Positions 1 to 12,248 of a DNA stretch of 64,000 nucleotides are shown in pieces; position 1 is the stretch's first letter; each line of letters begins with the position of its first letter. The notes under the pieces are model-generated. The model had not been told where the DNA came from. It was given only the letters and a program-made list of their open reading frames with translations, and did not search any database. The position numbers and the translations under genes were made by a program. The stretch spans positions 3,571,001 to 3,635,000 of the forward strand of contig NC_088299.1 in the NCBI RefSeq assembly GCF_032854445.1. Reading direction: 5' to 3'. This stretch comes from Liolophura sinensis. Taxonomy: Eukaryota; Mollusca; Polyplacophora; Chitonida; Chitonidae.

Positions 1-233
1 GTTACAGCGAACGCTTGGCAACCTGTACCTATACATACTACAAATTCTGATCATCCCAGCGTCAGTCTGTTGTGATTTGATGAAGCGCGATACAGTGATT
101 CAGCATTATTAATAGATCGCTAGCTGAAAGAGAACACCTATTGTGTGGGTCTGTGCAGAACTGAAAGGCACCATGCCGCACCAAGTCGCATGACATCCAG
201 CTAACCCATGCTGGAACAGACACACCGAGCGTG

Positions 234-335
234 TATTTATTTATTTATTTATTTAATTGGTGTTTTATGCCGTGGTCAGGAATACTTCACTTATACCACG
301 GCGGCCAGCCTTATGGTGGAAGTTAACCAGAGAGA
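234..335 (-). mobile_element. SINE family 1, 3' end fragment
   Basis: A (TTTA)n run on the + strand is followed by the complement of the SINE-1 3' body, with the recurring blocks for 'ggtgttttatgccgt' and 'cacttataccacggcggcc'. The element therefore lies on the minus strand, and its tRNA-like head is missing. The same body recurs at least eight times in the window. Confidence 0.8.
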
Positions 336-1487
336 GACATGTAAGCGCCTGTAACTGACAAGTTTGAAAGCTCACGTGCGGATAATTAAGTGGTGTGCTT
401 GATATTCGAACTCTGGTACTAAGTTATGTAGGACAGTGCTAAAATGTTTCGGGCGGTACAAGACTAAATTAAGTTGCACAAGGGAGATGTTTCCTGTTCT
501 GATCAGAACTGAAAGGCACTATAGTGAAGGGATTTGCTGAATATATTTACGATGAACTTGAAGGCTTTAATATGCAAACCATGTCAGGATGGAACCAGCT
601 CTGAGAGATGCTGGGTGGTACACGATGGTACCGGGCTGGTTTTTGTCACACCCTCGTGAAGTTATTAAACAAATGTAGAAGAAGTCATTAAACAAATGTA
701 GAAGAATGTAAGCACTTCAAGGAAAGAAAGACGCTAAATTCTATAATTTGGCTCCTAAATCATTAAAGAGTATAGTTCTAGAAGCGACACCTATTGCTAT
801 CATATTTTAAATCTAATGAGAATAGAGATTTCCTCACCCAGAGCTGGCTTTCTGCTTTAATGCACGGCACTGGAGGTGTTCTTATCACACAGTTTGCAAT
901 CTCCCCTTACTAATCACTTGCCATTAAGGCATTACCTCTATACATTGACATACATTTTCAAAAAAAGAGTGGTTTATGTCTATTTCTGTGTATGTGAATT
1001 CCACCAGGCAATAATTCTCCATATTTTTGTTTAAACTCAGTTGTCTCGTGTATATGTAAACACTGTTTTGCTGATTCATAGACATGGATATCAAATCCAT
1101 GAGATGTGAATATATCTGAGTAACTTTGCGTTTAACACACAAAACATTAAATGTTTGTCTGACCATTATTTGATGTTTAGTTACGAATTGATAAACCTAA
1201 AAAATCACTTTGTTTACGTCAGTTCCTAACGGGAACTATAAGTGCTGAGCAAGCGGCAGCTTTCAAAGCATTTGACAGCGGTAGATGTGTTCAAATAACG
1301 CAGAAACAGGACCGTCTGGGTATACCCGTGGAACATAACATCAGGAAAGCAAGCCTGTAGCCTCGATGCCAATTGGTAAAGTTTCACCGTGTGAACGATT
1401 GCCATTAGTTGCCTCAAACTTCTTGACCACTTCTAAAAGCCAGCCAGTTTTGTAAAGGCTTCATTTGTATTCAGCAGGCGGCGGCTT
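336..1487. other. Upstream region of the GRL gene, no gene seen
   Basis: About 1.1 kb of AT-rich DNA with only short, unsupported reading frames. A small duplication is visible near 665-705 (the 'attaaacaaatgtagaag' block twice). The GRL promoter is probably here, but no clear TATA box or initiator could be assigned. Confidence 0.5.
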
Positions 1488-4400
1488 ATGTCTATGATGT
1501 TGACGTCCAACATTACCCGAGACAGAAAAACATCCCCGGAAGGGTTGCATGGAATCAAGATATCTTCGAACGAAACAGTGTCCAAGATGGTTAAACCCCT
1601 GGTGGTTTCCATGAGCCTCTTTGGGCTCTTGTTTCTCAAACGTAAGACGAACAAATTCTCCCGAATCACAAAAGGCTACACAATATTTATCTTAGTACTC
1701 ATGTGGATGAGATTTCTTCAACTTTTCTTCGTGTACAGAGATGAGCATTTCGGAGAAGAATCCGCCTTCAAGGTGACCGTACATCTGTGGTATCTGCACA
1801 GCTGTGTGAATGCCACGATCACGTACAGAGCCTGCAACAACGAGAATCGCTTTGTTGAGTTTCTTCTCAAATGGTCCAGCCTCCTCCGAACAAATCGCGG
1901 GATTTCTCCTAATGACACGGGCTTCAGCACTTCAAACTACGAAAGCGGATTGAAAAAAAGGCTTAACTTGTTGTTAGCTATAGCCTGGATTGTTTTCATT
2001 TTGGGTGTTGTAACCCATACCTTTTTTCTCTTCAGTTTTACCATGCTGGATTTTACTATCGCCCCGACTCAGCCCAGTCAATCGTTTGCCCTTCCACTGA
2101 AAGTGATGGTGACATTTGTACACATATATGTGACTGCATCTTGGGTGTTGACATTGTCGATGTTTATCATGATCTCGGTTGTCATTTACAAGGAGTTTGA
2201 AATATTCCATGACGATTTACGGAAGGCAATCTCCGCGGACGGAGACGTGTCAGAATTAGAACTGTTTCGACGACGTCATGATGATATTTGTAATATGGTC
2301 GAGACTGCTGATGATATTCTAAGCCCCTTCAACGCTGCTGGTATCTGCATCTGCACCACTGAGGCAATGTTGACGTTGTACTCCACTGTAAAAAGCCCAC
2401 ACATATTGGCTGACCCAATTCTTTTAGCATCTCACTGCTTCTGGGTGATGCAAATGTTGTTGTATTTTGTGATCATTGCCTACGGAGGAGGCTATCTGAA
2501 TCATATGGTAAGACCCTTTAGCTTTTTATGTACTTATGAAACTTTCTGTCTCATAAATATGAGTAACTGTCACATGTCGTTGCACTGGTTTTACCGTCCA
2601 TGCTGTAGTCTTTATAGATTGGGTTTTGTGATATTTTGGTAGTTTGCCACGCAGTCCGTTATCTCTTATTATTTACAATAACATTTAGGGCTTTTTGGCC
2701 AGGTATGGGATAAAAAGAATATACACTGTTAACCAAAGTTAACTGCTGTGTAGACCTTTGGCCTCATGGTGTTTTCAGGGTGTTGCCAGCTGGAATCCAC
2801 ACTTCTTCCAGCACAAGTGCCTCTCTCTACGCTCCTTTCACATCACTGACACCACTGGCAAATTTTTGTACAACGACAAGGTCAGTGGAGTCAAAGTCAG
2901 AACAAGAATAATTTGTTTGAGCAATTGGCCCTACAAATTTCTGTTCAAGAATTTTGAATTATGAATGTCGATTACAGTCCGGCGCCAACATATTACTTGT
3001 GTGTCGCACAATGTATAAAGGTCACAAATATGTAGTTGTGGCAGTGAATTAAGCGTAGATAGTGGCGTATGTGCTGTTAGTCGCGTCCGGAAATCTAAAC
3101 AGGCGGTGAAAGCCGAAGATCACAGCGCTCATTCACCTTTTTAGCCATTTTGTAACGGAGGTTAACTTGGCATATTCGATTTGGAATAGGTCGACAACCC
3201 GACATTTCGAAAAAAAAAAAAGAAAGTGAGAAATTGATACAGTATTTCCGGATTTTTGCTTTGTACTTTCGAGTTTTCAACATTCCCATTTTTGTTTATT
3301 CGCAGAACGCTCAGATTTGAAATTGAGAAAACGGAATTGGCTGCATCCGGCTTCCATAAGAATTGGATTGTAAAGCATAGTGCGCATTGACTTGAAGGCA
3401 CTATGAACCCAAATGGACCTTAATCAAATGATAGGTTAATTCAATACAAGTAACATTGTATTGTAAGCTTTGTTACAAAACAGATATAACCTTTGTTTGT
3501 TTTTGCGCCCTAGGCACATGCGCCGCTGAAGACAATTCATCGAGTCAGAGCCCAGGGAGCCACAGTCGATTTTTCCCTTCAGGTATAAACGCCTTCGGCA
3601 TTATACTGAAAATCAAGTAACTAATTGATTGATTACTTCCCCTATAACGTCGTCGAATTTTTAACGTATGTGGCAGGTGTCAGGATAATACGTGTTGAGA
3701 ATACCGGCGTCTCCGGAGTAAACCTACGATTTTCTCCAGTCACAAGAAAAACCTGATTTAAAGCCTCAGAAAAGAGCTAGGATCGAACACGCCAACTCTT
3801 CGGTTAAGCTAACTAGCCATCAGAGCCACTGAATCTCATGAAGTGAAATGAAGATAATAGCTAAGGTCAACCGTCGGTTGTCCGTTAAAACTTTGTTTTC
3901 CAGTTCTAAACAGATTCTCCATATCAGTGAGAGAGGCAGTCTTCAAAATGACAATAGCATGTAGTGATGTTTTATATTTTAAGTACTCGCTTGAGGGTTC
4001 CCTTTGCCGGACGAAAAGAATTGTGTTTCTAATTTCAGATAACTATGTTTCTAAACAAACTATCAGGAGAAACTATTGGGCTGACAGCTTTGGGCTTGTT
4101 CGTGATTGACAAACCAACGATTCTAACGGTAAATGAACTAAGAAACCCCTCATCTTAGTCGTCTTATAATCAACGTAGTTCTGTTCTAGTGTTCTATCAT
4201 ATATTTCTTTTATATTGTTAGACTATGAAGTGAAAAATTCTTGAGAGCCACATTAATCACCAACCAGAAACTGCAACTGTCAGTTTTCAGTTTTGCCCAA
4301 ATTTGATTTCTCTGGGTCTTAAATTTATGTGTTTTTCCAACATTCCTAAAGTTTCATAAGCATTTATTATGGCATCGCAATTTAAGAGAGCATTCTGCAA

Positions 4401-4820
4401 CCATTATAAATTCGTTGTGATGCTGAAATGACAGATATGCTCACAATAAACGGCGTTAATGGCCTATTATAAATTTATTAATACCCTCCAATATTTCCGG
4501 TTGTATTCCTCAGGGTTTTGATGCCTTGGTCAGATATTTTATTCTCCCACTGGAGTCACAGTAATTTATGTCGATTGTACTTATAGATCCATAGACTTTC
4601 AACGCTTTTATCATAGAATCTATCATCCAGATAGTGTTCTAGATGTTAATTGTTGATTTTTTGGTTTCTGTTTCCACAGATTGCCGGGGCATTCATCACA
4701 TACTTCATCGTCCTCCTGCAATTCCACCAGACTAACAACTCTGACGGGACGCCACAGTTCAACTGCGCCGAGTTGTTGACAAACACTACGCTCGAATGCT
4801 TTGCAACGTCTACAATTTAA
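1488..4820 (+). CDS. Gustatory receptor-like (GRL) seven-transmembrane protein, 5 exons
   Basis: Predicted exons are 1488-2507, 2779-2880, 3514-3582, 4039-4128 and 4680-4820, giving 473 aa. All have GT–AG borders and all four introns are phase 0. Hydrophobic segments lie near residues 35-50, 64-83, 95-113, 160-186, 204-234 and 316-336, with the last in exon 5. Exon 5 carries TYFIVLLQF (residues 434-442), an exact fit to the TYhhhhhQF signature of TM7 in insect gustatory receptors. Known of the family: Gr/GRL proteins have inverted 7TM topology, form ligand-gated cation channels in insects, and share phase-0 introns near the C-terminus. Known members of other phyla (molluscs, cnidarians, echinoderms) have roles that are little known; chemosensory or developmental roles are possible. 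The ATG at 1488 is the first in frame, but an upstream exon is not excluded because 'ttcag' precedes it. A decayed paralogue lies at 11.2 kb. Confidence 0.85.
3690..3830 (-). mobile_element. Degenerate tRNA-headed SINE in GRL intron 3
   Basis: Read on the minus strand, a tRNA-like head ('ggctctgatggctagttagc', then a B-box-like 'gtgttcgatcctagc') is followed by a body resembling other tRNA-SINEs in the window ('actggagaaaatcg'). It lies wholly within the intron between exons 3 and 4. It is too diverged to assign to a family. Confidence 0.4.
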
Positions 4821-5071
4821 TGGACAAGAATAGCATGTTTTCAATTTGCTTAAAAGCTATAGGTTTAGAGAAGCTCAAGTTTATACGAAGAGTCTCCACT
4901 AATTAAGAGAGTTTTAGACCTAGCTTAGAATACTTGTTACCACCTCCTTTGTAGACCACAGATTAGACACTTTCTACGTATAGTTCTGTTGAAGATTTGG
5001 CATTTTCTGCTAACAAAGAACATTTATATTACAGCGTAACATACACATGTATTAACAAAAGCACAATTCAA

Positions 5072-5077
5072 AATAAA
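5072..5077 (+). terminator. Candidate poly(A) signal of the GRL gene
   Basis: An AATAAA hexamer lies about 250 bp after the GRL stop codon and just before the 43-bp minisatellite begins. It is plausible by position only. Confidence 0.35.
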
Positions 5078-5197
5078 CAGTATAAACATAATATCGTACC
5101 GGAAATAGGCCATAATTCGTTCCAAATATCGGGATCCAACAGTTGTCTGCTGCAATAACATCATGTTGTGGAAAATGAAAGAGTATAATGATCGATA

Positions 5198-7660
5198 TTC
5201 TTAGTGGCAAATATGCATTCTTGATGACTGATGTGGCATGGTCCAAGTGGTAAATATGGATTCTTGGTGACTGATGAGATATTGTTGAAGTGGTAAATAT
5301 GGATTCTTGATGACAGTTGTGATATTGTCCCAGTGGTAAATACAAATATGATTGGTGTGATATTGGACCAGTGGTAAATATGAATTCTTGATGTTTAGTG
5401 TGATATTGTCTTAGGGGTAAATATGGATTTTTGGTGATGGGCGTTACATTGTTCGAGTGATTAATGTGGGTTCTTGGTGACTGGTGAGATATTGTTCAAG
5501 TGATCAGTATGGATTCTTGGTGACTGTTGTGAAATTGTCCTAGTGTTAAATATAGATGCTTGATGACTGGTGTTATATTGTTGAAGAGAGGAATATGGAT
5601 TCATGATGGTTGGTGTGATATCATCCTAGTGGTAAATATGGATTCTTGGTGACTGTTGTGAAATTGTCCAAGTGGTAAATACAAATATGATTGGTGTGAT
5701 ATTGGACCAGTGGTAAATATGAATTCTTGATGTTTAGTGTGATATTGTCTTGATATTGATATTTTTGGTGATGGGCGTGATATTGTTCTAGTGGTATATA
5801 TGGGGTTTTGGTGACTGGTGAGATATTGTCCTAGTGGTAAATATGGGTTCTTGTTGATTGGTGTAATATTGTCCTACTGGTAAATATGGACTCTTGGTGA
5901 CTGGTGTGATATTGCCCCATTGGTAAATATGGATTCTTGATGATTAGTGTGATATTGTCCTGGTGGTAAATATGGATCCTTCGTGACTGGTGTAATATTG
6001 TCCTAATGATAAATATGGATTCTTGATGTTTAGTGTGATATTGTCCTAGAGGTAAGTATAGATCTTGATGATTAGTGTGATATTGTCCTAGTGATAAATA
6101 TGGATTCTTGATGACTAGTGGGATATTGTCCTGGTGGTAAATATGGATTCTTGGTGACTGGTTTAATATTGTCCAAGTAATAATTATGGATTCTTGATGT
6201 TTAGTGTAATATTGTTCTAGAGATAAGTATGGATCTTGATGATTAGTGTGATATTGTCCAAGTAGTAAATATGAATTTTTGATGATTAGTGAGATATTAT
6301 TCTAGTGGAAAATATGGATTCTTGATGATTAGTGTGATATTGTCCTAGTGGTAAACATGGATTTTTGATGTTTAGTGTGATATTGTCCTCGAGGTAAGTA
6401 TGGATCTTGATGATAAGTGTGAAATTGTCCTAGTGATAAATATGGATTCTTGATGATTAGTGTGATATTGTACTAGTGGTAAATATGGATTCTTGATGAT
6501 TAGTGTGATATTGTCCTAGTGGTAAATATGGATTCTTGATGTTTAGTGTGATATTGTCCTAGTAATAAATATGGATTCTTAATGATTTGTGTGATATTGT
6601 TCCAAAGGTAATTATGGATGTTGATGATTCGTGTGATATTGTCCTAGTGATAAATATGAATTCTTGATGATAAGTGTGATATTGTCCTAGTGGTAAATAT
6701 AAATTTTTGATGATTAGTGAGATATTATTCTAGTGGTAAATATGGATTCATGATGATTAGTGTGATATTGTCCTAGTGGTAAACATGGATTTTTAATGTT
6801 TAGTGTGATATTGTCCTAGAGGTAGGTATGGATCTTGATGATAAGTGTGATATTGTCCTAGTGATAAATATGAATTCTTGATGATTAGTGTGATATTGTC
6901 CTAGAGATAAATATGGATTTTCGATGATTTGTGTGATGTTGTCCTAGTGGTAAATATGGATTTTTAATGTTTAGTGTGATATTATCCCAACGGTAAGTAT
7001 GGATGTTGATGATTCGTGTGATATTGTCCTAGTGATAAATATGAATTCTTGATGATTAGTGTGATATTGTCCTAGAGGTAAATATGGATTCTTGATGATA
7101 AGTGCGATATTGTCCAAGTAGTAAATATGAATTTTGATGATTAGTGAGATAGTTTTCTAGTGGTAAATATGGATTCTTGATGACTAGTGTGGTATTGTCC
7201 TAGAGGTAAATATGGATCTTGATTATAAGTGTGATATTGTACTAGTGGTAATTATCGATTTTTGAAGATAAGTGTGATATTGTCCTAGTGGTAAATATGA
7301 ATTTTTGATGATTAGTGAGATATTATTCTAGTGGTAAATATGGATTCTTGATGATTAGTGTGATATTGTCCTACAGGGAAATATGGATTCTTGATGATTC
7401 GTGTGATATTGTCCTAGTGGTAAATATGGATTCTTGATGTTTGGTGTGAAATTGTCTTAGCGGTAAGTATGGATCTTGATGATAACTGTGGCATTGTCCT
7501 AGAAATAAATATGGATTCTTGATGATTAGTGTGATATTATCCTAGGGGTAAATATGGATCTTGATGATTAGTGTGATATTGTACTAGTGGTAAACATGGA
7601 TTCTTGATGATTAGTGTCATATTGTCCAGGAGATAAATATAGATTCTTGATGGCTGGTGT
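5198..7660. repeat. 43-bp minisatellite, about 57 copies
   Basis: A tandem array of a 43-bp unit built around 'gatattgtcctagtggtaaa' and 'tatggattcttgatgattag'. The unit is not a multiple of three and no reading frame stays open. Units vary at fixed sites: gattag, gtttag or gactgg; -ggtaaatat or -gataaatat; a 42-bp short form with 'ggtaagtatggatcttgatg'. Longer segments recur: a block at about 5330-5411 is repeated at about 5671-5750, and the variant 'gatgattagtgagatattat' occurs at 6281, 6709 and 7307. This suggests higher-order duplication of multi-unit blocks. Confidence 0.95.
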
Positions 7661-8420
7661 GTTATTGGTTCAAGTTAACTTTGAACATTTCAGTATTTAT
7701 TGCCTTTAGAACTGTAAAAATAAATTTTACTATATGGATAAGGTACATATAAGTTACACATGCGCAGTTCAAGACAATTGCCGCAGGTTTTATCTCAAAG
7801 TAGTGTTGGAGCACTGATTGGACAATATTGTTACATGGACATCTTGGGCGTTGTGATAAACTAAAACCTTTCCAAATTTTGTCTGCTTTTGGAACTTGGT
7901 AGGCATATGGCACCGTTCCACGGGTATTTTTTTAATACATATCTTTGGGCTCTATTTGATAAATTTGCGCTATAAAGAATAAGCTCAACTAACATGTAGC
8001 CCAGGTCCTTAAAACGATTTTAAAACTTAATGGACAGAGAATATTATTAAAAAATATCATTAATAAATGGCTTTGAAGACAAACACAAAAGCACACGGCT
8101 TTGTATACAACAAACTTTTACGTAAAGGTTGACCTCGCAGTTATGGTAGGAGGAAGTTCAACAGAAACATGATTCACAAACACGTTGCAGTTAGCTATTT
8201 AGTAGGATTGTCGTATGACACCAATAGCATGCATGCTCTACGCACAGTATTATATGCACTGCCATTGAACTGGCTAAAACAGGTAGTTTAGGACGTATCC
8301 AATAACATACACAATTTTAATGTTCCACCTCACCTTGTACGTCTGTGTCAAGACATATCGTATTTTCGATTGTATCGCCCTGTAACTACAATTGTTACAA
8401 TTTTTGTTTTCTTTTACAAA
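7661..8420. other. Spacer between minisatellite and retroelement, no gene seen
   Basis: No supported coding region. Part may be the decayed 5' end of the Penelope-like element that follows, but nothing in it was recognised. Confidence 0.4.
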
Positions 8421-9963
8421 CAAAAATAAAACATCATCTCGGCACTTGAGGAGTATGTTAAAAAATGGTCAAAACGGGAGAAAGTGGATTCTTCGGTACT
8501 TAACGATTGGCTTGAGATTGTCAAAAAGAAGGTTAGTTTAACTATAGGCCTACACCGTCTAGATATTGATGCTCTACCTAAAATTAAACAGGTTCTGAAG
8601 CATCCCACTGTGCAAGAAACACTCGCTGACCTTCATAGTAAATTTGTCATCACTGTAGCAGACAAGGCTCCTAATAATGTCATCTTTAATTGCAAGAATT
8701 ATTATTATCAAATTCTTGTTCAAGAGCTATATGCATCTACAACGACATCCACGTATTTTCTGCTACTACATCTACTCTGGAGGAACTATTTAACAAACAC
8801 AAAACCATTTTTAAAGAAAGGCGCATAAATATACCCACCCGTCATACAGAAACACCACAACTTTACTGGATTCCTAAAATGCATAAATCCCCATACAAGG
8901 CTCGATTTATTGCCGGTTCAAGAAGCTGTACCACCAAACTCTTGTCAACCCTACTTACGAGAGCGTTACAAGAAGTAAAGTCATTTTGGAATAAGTATTG
9001 TTGTGTCATAACAAAAAATTCAGGTGCCAATTGCATGTGGATTCTTAACAACTCCAAACGTCTTACAGAAGAACTTGATGCTCATATGCACATACCCTAC
9101 AAAGACGTATCGACATGGGATTTCTCTACTCTGTATACTACGATTCCTCACAAAGATCTTACTGAAAGAATATCGTCGTTAATTGTCTCGGTATTTACTA
9201 AAACAGGTCACCGTTAAATTAACGTCAGAAGCAATAAGGCTTTCTTTAGTTCTACTCTTTATAAAGGTTACCACTCATGGGATGTTACATTATTTATTGA
9301 ATTACTTGAATTTCTCATTAATAACATCTATGTGAAATTCGGAGATACCATTTACCAACAGTGCATAGGTATTCCAATGGGCACCAATTGTGCGCCTCTT
9401 TTGGCACACCTATACCTGTTTTCATATGAATAAGACCATATGTACAAATTACTTAAAAGTAATATCTTTAAATCTCGATCCTTTTCATTTACCAAGCGGT
9501 ATATTGATGAATCTACTGGCGTTAAATAATTCCTATATTGCTGAAGCGGTGAAGGAAATCTATTCGCCTTCATTGGATTTAAAGGAAACAACAGAGAGTC
9601 CTGATGGTACATCTTATTTGGATCTCTATTTGTACAAAGGCGAACAAGGTCTCTTTTCACGCCGCCTTTACGACAAAAGGGATAATTTCAATTTTGATAT
9701 TGTAAATTATCCTTACTTAGATAGCAATATACCAAAGGGTCCTGCATATGGCGTATACATATCTCGCCTTGTAGCATTTGTCAGATCTGGCGTTAATTGT
9801 GATGACTATTCTGCGTCACAAGTTGCTAGTTCAAAAACTAGTTTGTCAAGGATACTCCATCAAACGCCTTCATTCTAAGTTTCTCAAATTTTACAATGAG
9901 TATAACACTCTCGTTGGCAGGTATGGACAGAGCGTTCAGAATCTCTGGAGATCTGCATTGTGA
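8421..9963 (+). mobile_element. Degenerate Penelope-like element, reverse transcriptase region
   Basis: Reading-frame pieces at 8484-8730, 8735-9217, about 9230-9430 and 9475-9960 together resemble a Penelope-like reverse transcriptase. In order they show 'YWIPKMHKSPYKARFIAGS', 'WDFSTLYTTIPH' (catalytic Asp motif), 'GIPMGTNCAPLLA', 'RYIDE' where the family has YxDD, 'SYLDLYL', 'LYDKRDNFNFDIVNYPY' and 'PAYGVYISRLV'. Several frameshifts and internal stops (near 8735, 9215, 9432, 9529) show it is dead, and the second YxDD Asp is Glu. I see no GIY-YIG endonuclease after the thumb region. The element is probably 5'-truncated. Confidence 0.85.
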
Positions 9964-10110
9964 TGAACCACATAGACGGCGCTGTTATCCCAATGTACAT
10001 ATCTATCACGTACATGGTATTTAACAACATAGATGGCGCTGGTTGCCCAGTGTAACCGTCTATCTTGTATGTCATGTGTGACATAGATGGCGCCTCTTGT
10101 AGCATGAGAT
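9961..10110. repeat. Short tandem repeat after the Penelope-like element, about 60-bp unit
   Basis: Three spaced copies of 'acatagayggcgc' start near 9966, 10027 and 10083, with related intervening sequence (cccaatgta / cccagtgta). It begins within a few bases of the end of the retroelement coding remnant and may be part of that element's 3' end. Confidence 0.6.
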
Positions 10111-11199
10111 CTTTACATATTAACGGGAAAGACGTAATCGTCCGTTACTTTGGAATCACAATCTGATCGGTTAGGGTCTGTAACGCTCGTCATTTTCAAA
10201 CTGTATCTAATACCGCTTAACCTGGGGCTAGGGGCCGTAAAGGTAGCCGTGCTCATTACATCAGCATGATGCCTTTATGAACAGTAGCAATTAAAGCGCG
10301 ACTGAGATACTTGTTCAATTGTTATTTGACCTGGAACTCATTCACGGACAACGAATTTGAACTTTGATATGGAATTCATGCCTGGAATATTCATTGTCTG
10401 CCCGGCATCATTGAAAACTGATGACCGCTTCTCTTTTTTGTGTTACCGGCTTTATTTCTTATTTGTATAATTTCTTACATACCTTTGTCTTTGGGAGTTA
10501 GTGTTAAACGTTGTTTTGGAAATGGATCTTGCGATCATCGACTTGGAACGCCTTTTACGGACTACGAGTGGTATATGAATGTCGGGCTTGACGCTTATAT
10601 TTTAACTGCATAGAAGTAATGTTTACACGAACACATTGCCGTGAAAACCGTTAATATAAAAATTTCATCAAAATCGATATTCAGGTATGCATTAAAAGTT
10701 TTCCCTCATCTATCCAGCATATCACAATTGACACGTGATGTTAAGAATTTTAACTACAACGCCAGGCCGTCAAAAACTGCTGATTTAATGATATCTAAAT
10801 GAAAATCTGAATCGTGTCACTTAGCAGGGGGAGTTTAGAAACGAGACTGCAGCAAATAAATATGTGCCGAATTCTGTGCAAAGTGGTATTGCAAGACATG
10901 AATGATTGCATTCAGCACCCAGCAGACAAGCATTGAATCGAGTCTTACCCGTCCGAAATTTAACAGCGGGCTCATAGACAAGACTTCGAGGTTTGGTGTT
11001 AGTTTTGCTGCCGTGAGGCCAGTTTTACAGTGCTTTATACGATCCAGAAATCGAGTTGTCCACAAGAATCGATGGCTAGCAAAAGTTCCTCAAACCTACG
11101 TATATAACAGTCAGCTTACCCACGGATTATACCTGTGATGCAGTCGTTTGGAATAACAAAAGCTTACCCAGGTGAAGACAATAAGAAAAAGTCGACACC
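10111..11199. other. Spacer upstream of the GRL pseudogene, no gene seen
   Basis: About 1.1 kb of unique-looking DNA. Its short open frames on both strands show no recognisable protein. Confidence 0.4.
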
Positions 11200-12248
11200 T
11201 GTATGAAGGACAAACCTTTCCAGCTGCTCAAACCTCTTGTGATCTCCATGAGTCTTTTAGGTCTTCAAATCCAAGACGAGCAAGTTCTCCTCACTCACAA
11301 GTTCAGTTTCTTTATTCGTCATGCTCCTCTTCTCATCGAGTTTTATTCAACTTTTCCTCGCGTACAGAGATGGGCAATGGGGACCAAAATCATTCCTAAA
11401 AGTGGTTCTTCATCTGTGCTATGTGCTCAACTGTGTGAATACCATTGTCACGTACAAAGCCTGCACCAATGAAAATTTTTGAACAAACTGACAGGAGGGG
11501 CCATCGGGCTGACAGTTTTGGACGTTTGTGATTAACAAACTAACCATTCTGACGGTAGGCTGACTAAAATCTTTAGTACTATGTTTTCCCTTTCCAAATG
11601 TTACTTCATTTAAACCAGATGAATATTTTAATCAGGGTACTTTTTACTTGGTGGTTGATTACTCTAAAAGAGCTTAGGTTATAAGTCGTTTGGCTGGACA
11701 CTTCGCCTATATTTACTTACCAGAGAACTGCTCGCTTGGCCCTTAACACTAAGAGATTAGACCAATGAAGCAGAACAACTGGTTGGCCCTTTGTCAGTAT
11801 AATGTGACAGGGTGAGGTGTCATGTGTGGTGTTCTAGGCGTGATATTTCAGTGGTGAGAGCTTTTTAGCGGCATGGACTCGCCCTGCTCCGTGAAGACGC
11901 AATATATGTACATAAACCTAATTACTCCTCGCATCAAATGGCTGAAAAAGTGTTAATTACGACGTAAAACCCCAACACATATACATATATACAGCAGAAC
12001 TGTAGGAGATGAGAATTTTAAGAAATTTGGACTGAAAGCGTTCGCTGAAATATCAAACAACAAGAGTGGCAATTTATACAAAATTCAGTCAGTCCACACT
12101 GATTGATTTTCATGTTTCTATTCCACAGATTGCCAATGCCTTCATCACGTACTTCATCGTCCTCCTAGAGTTCCAACAGCTGGATAGCACTTCTGGTTCT
12201 ACTGTATGTAACTGTACAGAGGTTGCGTTAACTCAACCTTCGAGTTAA
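11200..12248 (+). pseudogene. Broken second GRL copy: exon 1 fused to exon 4, then exon 5
   Basis: 11200-11478 aligns with the first third of exon 1 of the GRL gene at 1488. The shared peptides are KPLVISMSLLGL (first gene KPLVVSMSLFGL) and later CVNTIVTYKACTNEN (first gene CVNATITYRACNNEN), but in different frames, so there is at least one frameshift. From about 11479 the sequence continues directly as exon 4 (NKLTGGAIGLTVLD…) to its preserved donor at 11555. The rest of exon 1 and exons 2-3 are gone. Exon 5 follows at 12129-12248 after a normal acceptor and is open, with TYFIVLLEF in place of TYFIVLLQF. Intron 4 has been kept and carries a SINE. This cannot encode a full receptor. Confidence 0.85.
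11690..11980 (+). mobile_element. SINE family 2 copy in the GRL pseudogene intron
   Basis: It contains the family-2 body: 'tcagtataatgtgacagggt', 'gaggtgtcatgtgtggtgtt', 'gcggcatggactcgccctgc' and the end 'acgacgtaaaaccccaa'. It sits between the retained exons 4 and 5 of the pseudogene. Confidence 0.85.

Noticed and set aside
5260-5290. ctgatgag in the 43-bp minisatellite as a hammerhead core
   Set aside because: No GAAA block with suitable stems follows, and most units lack the core.
5198-7660. CRISPR array
   Set aside because: Units are contiguous with no unique spacers, in a eukaryotic context with introns and SINEs.
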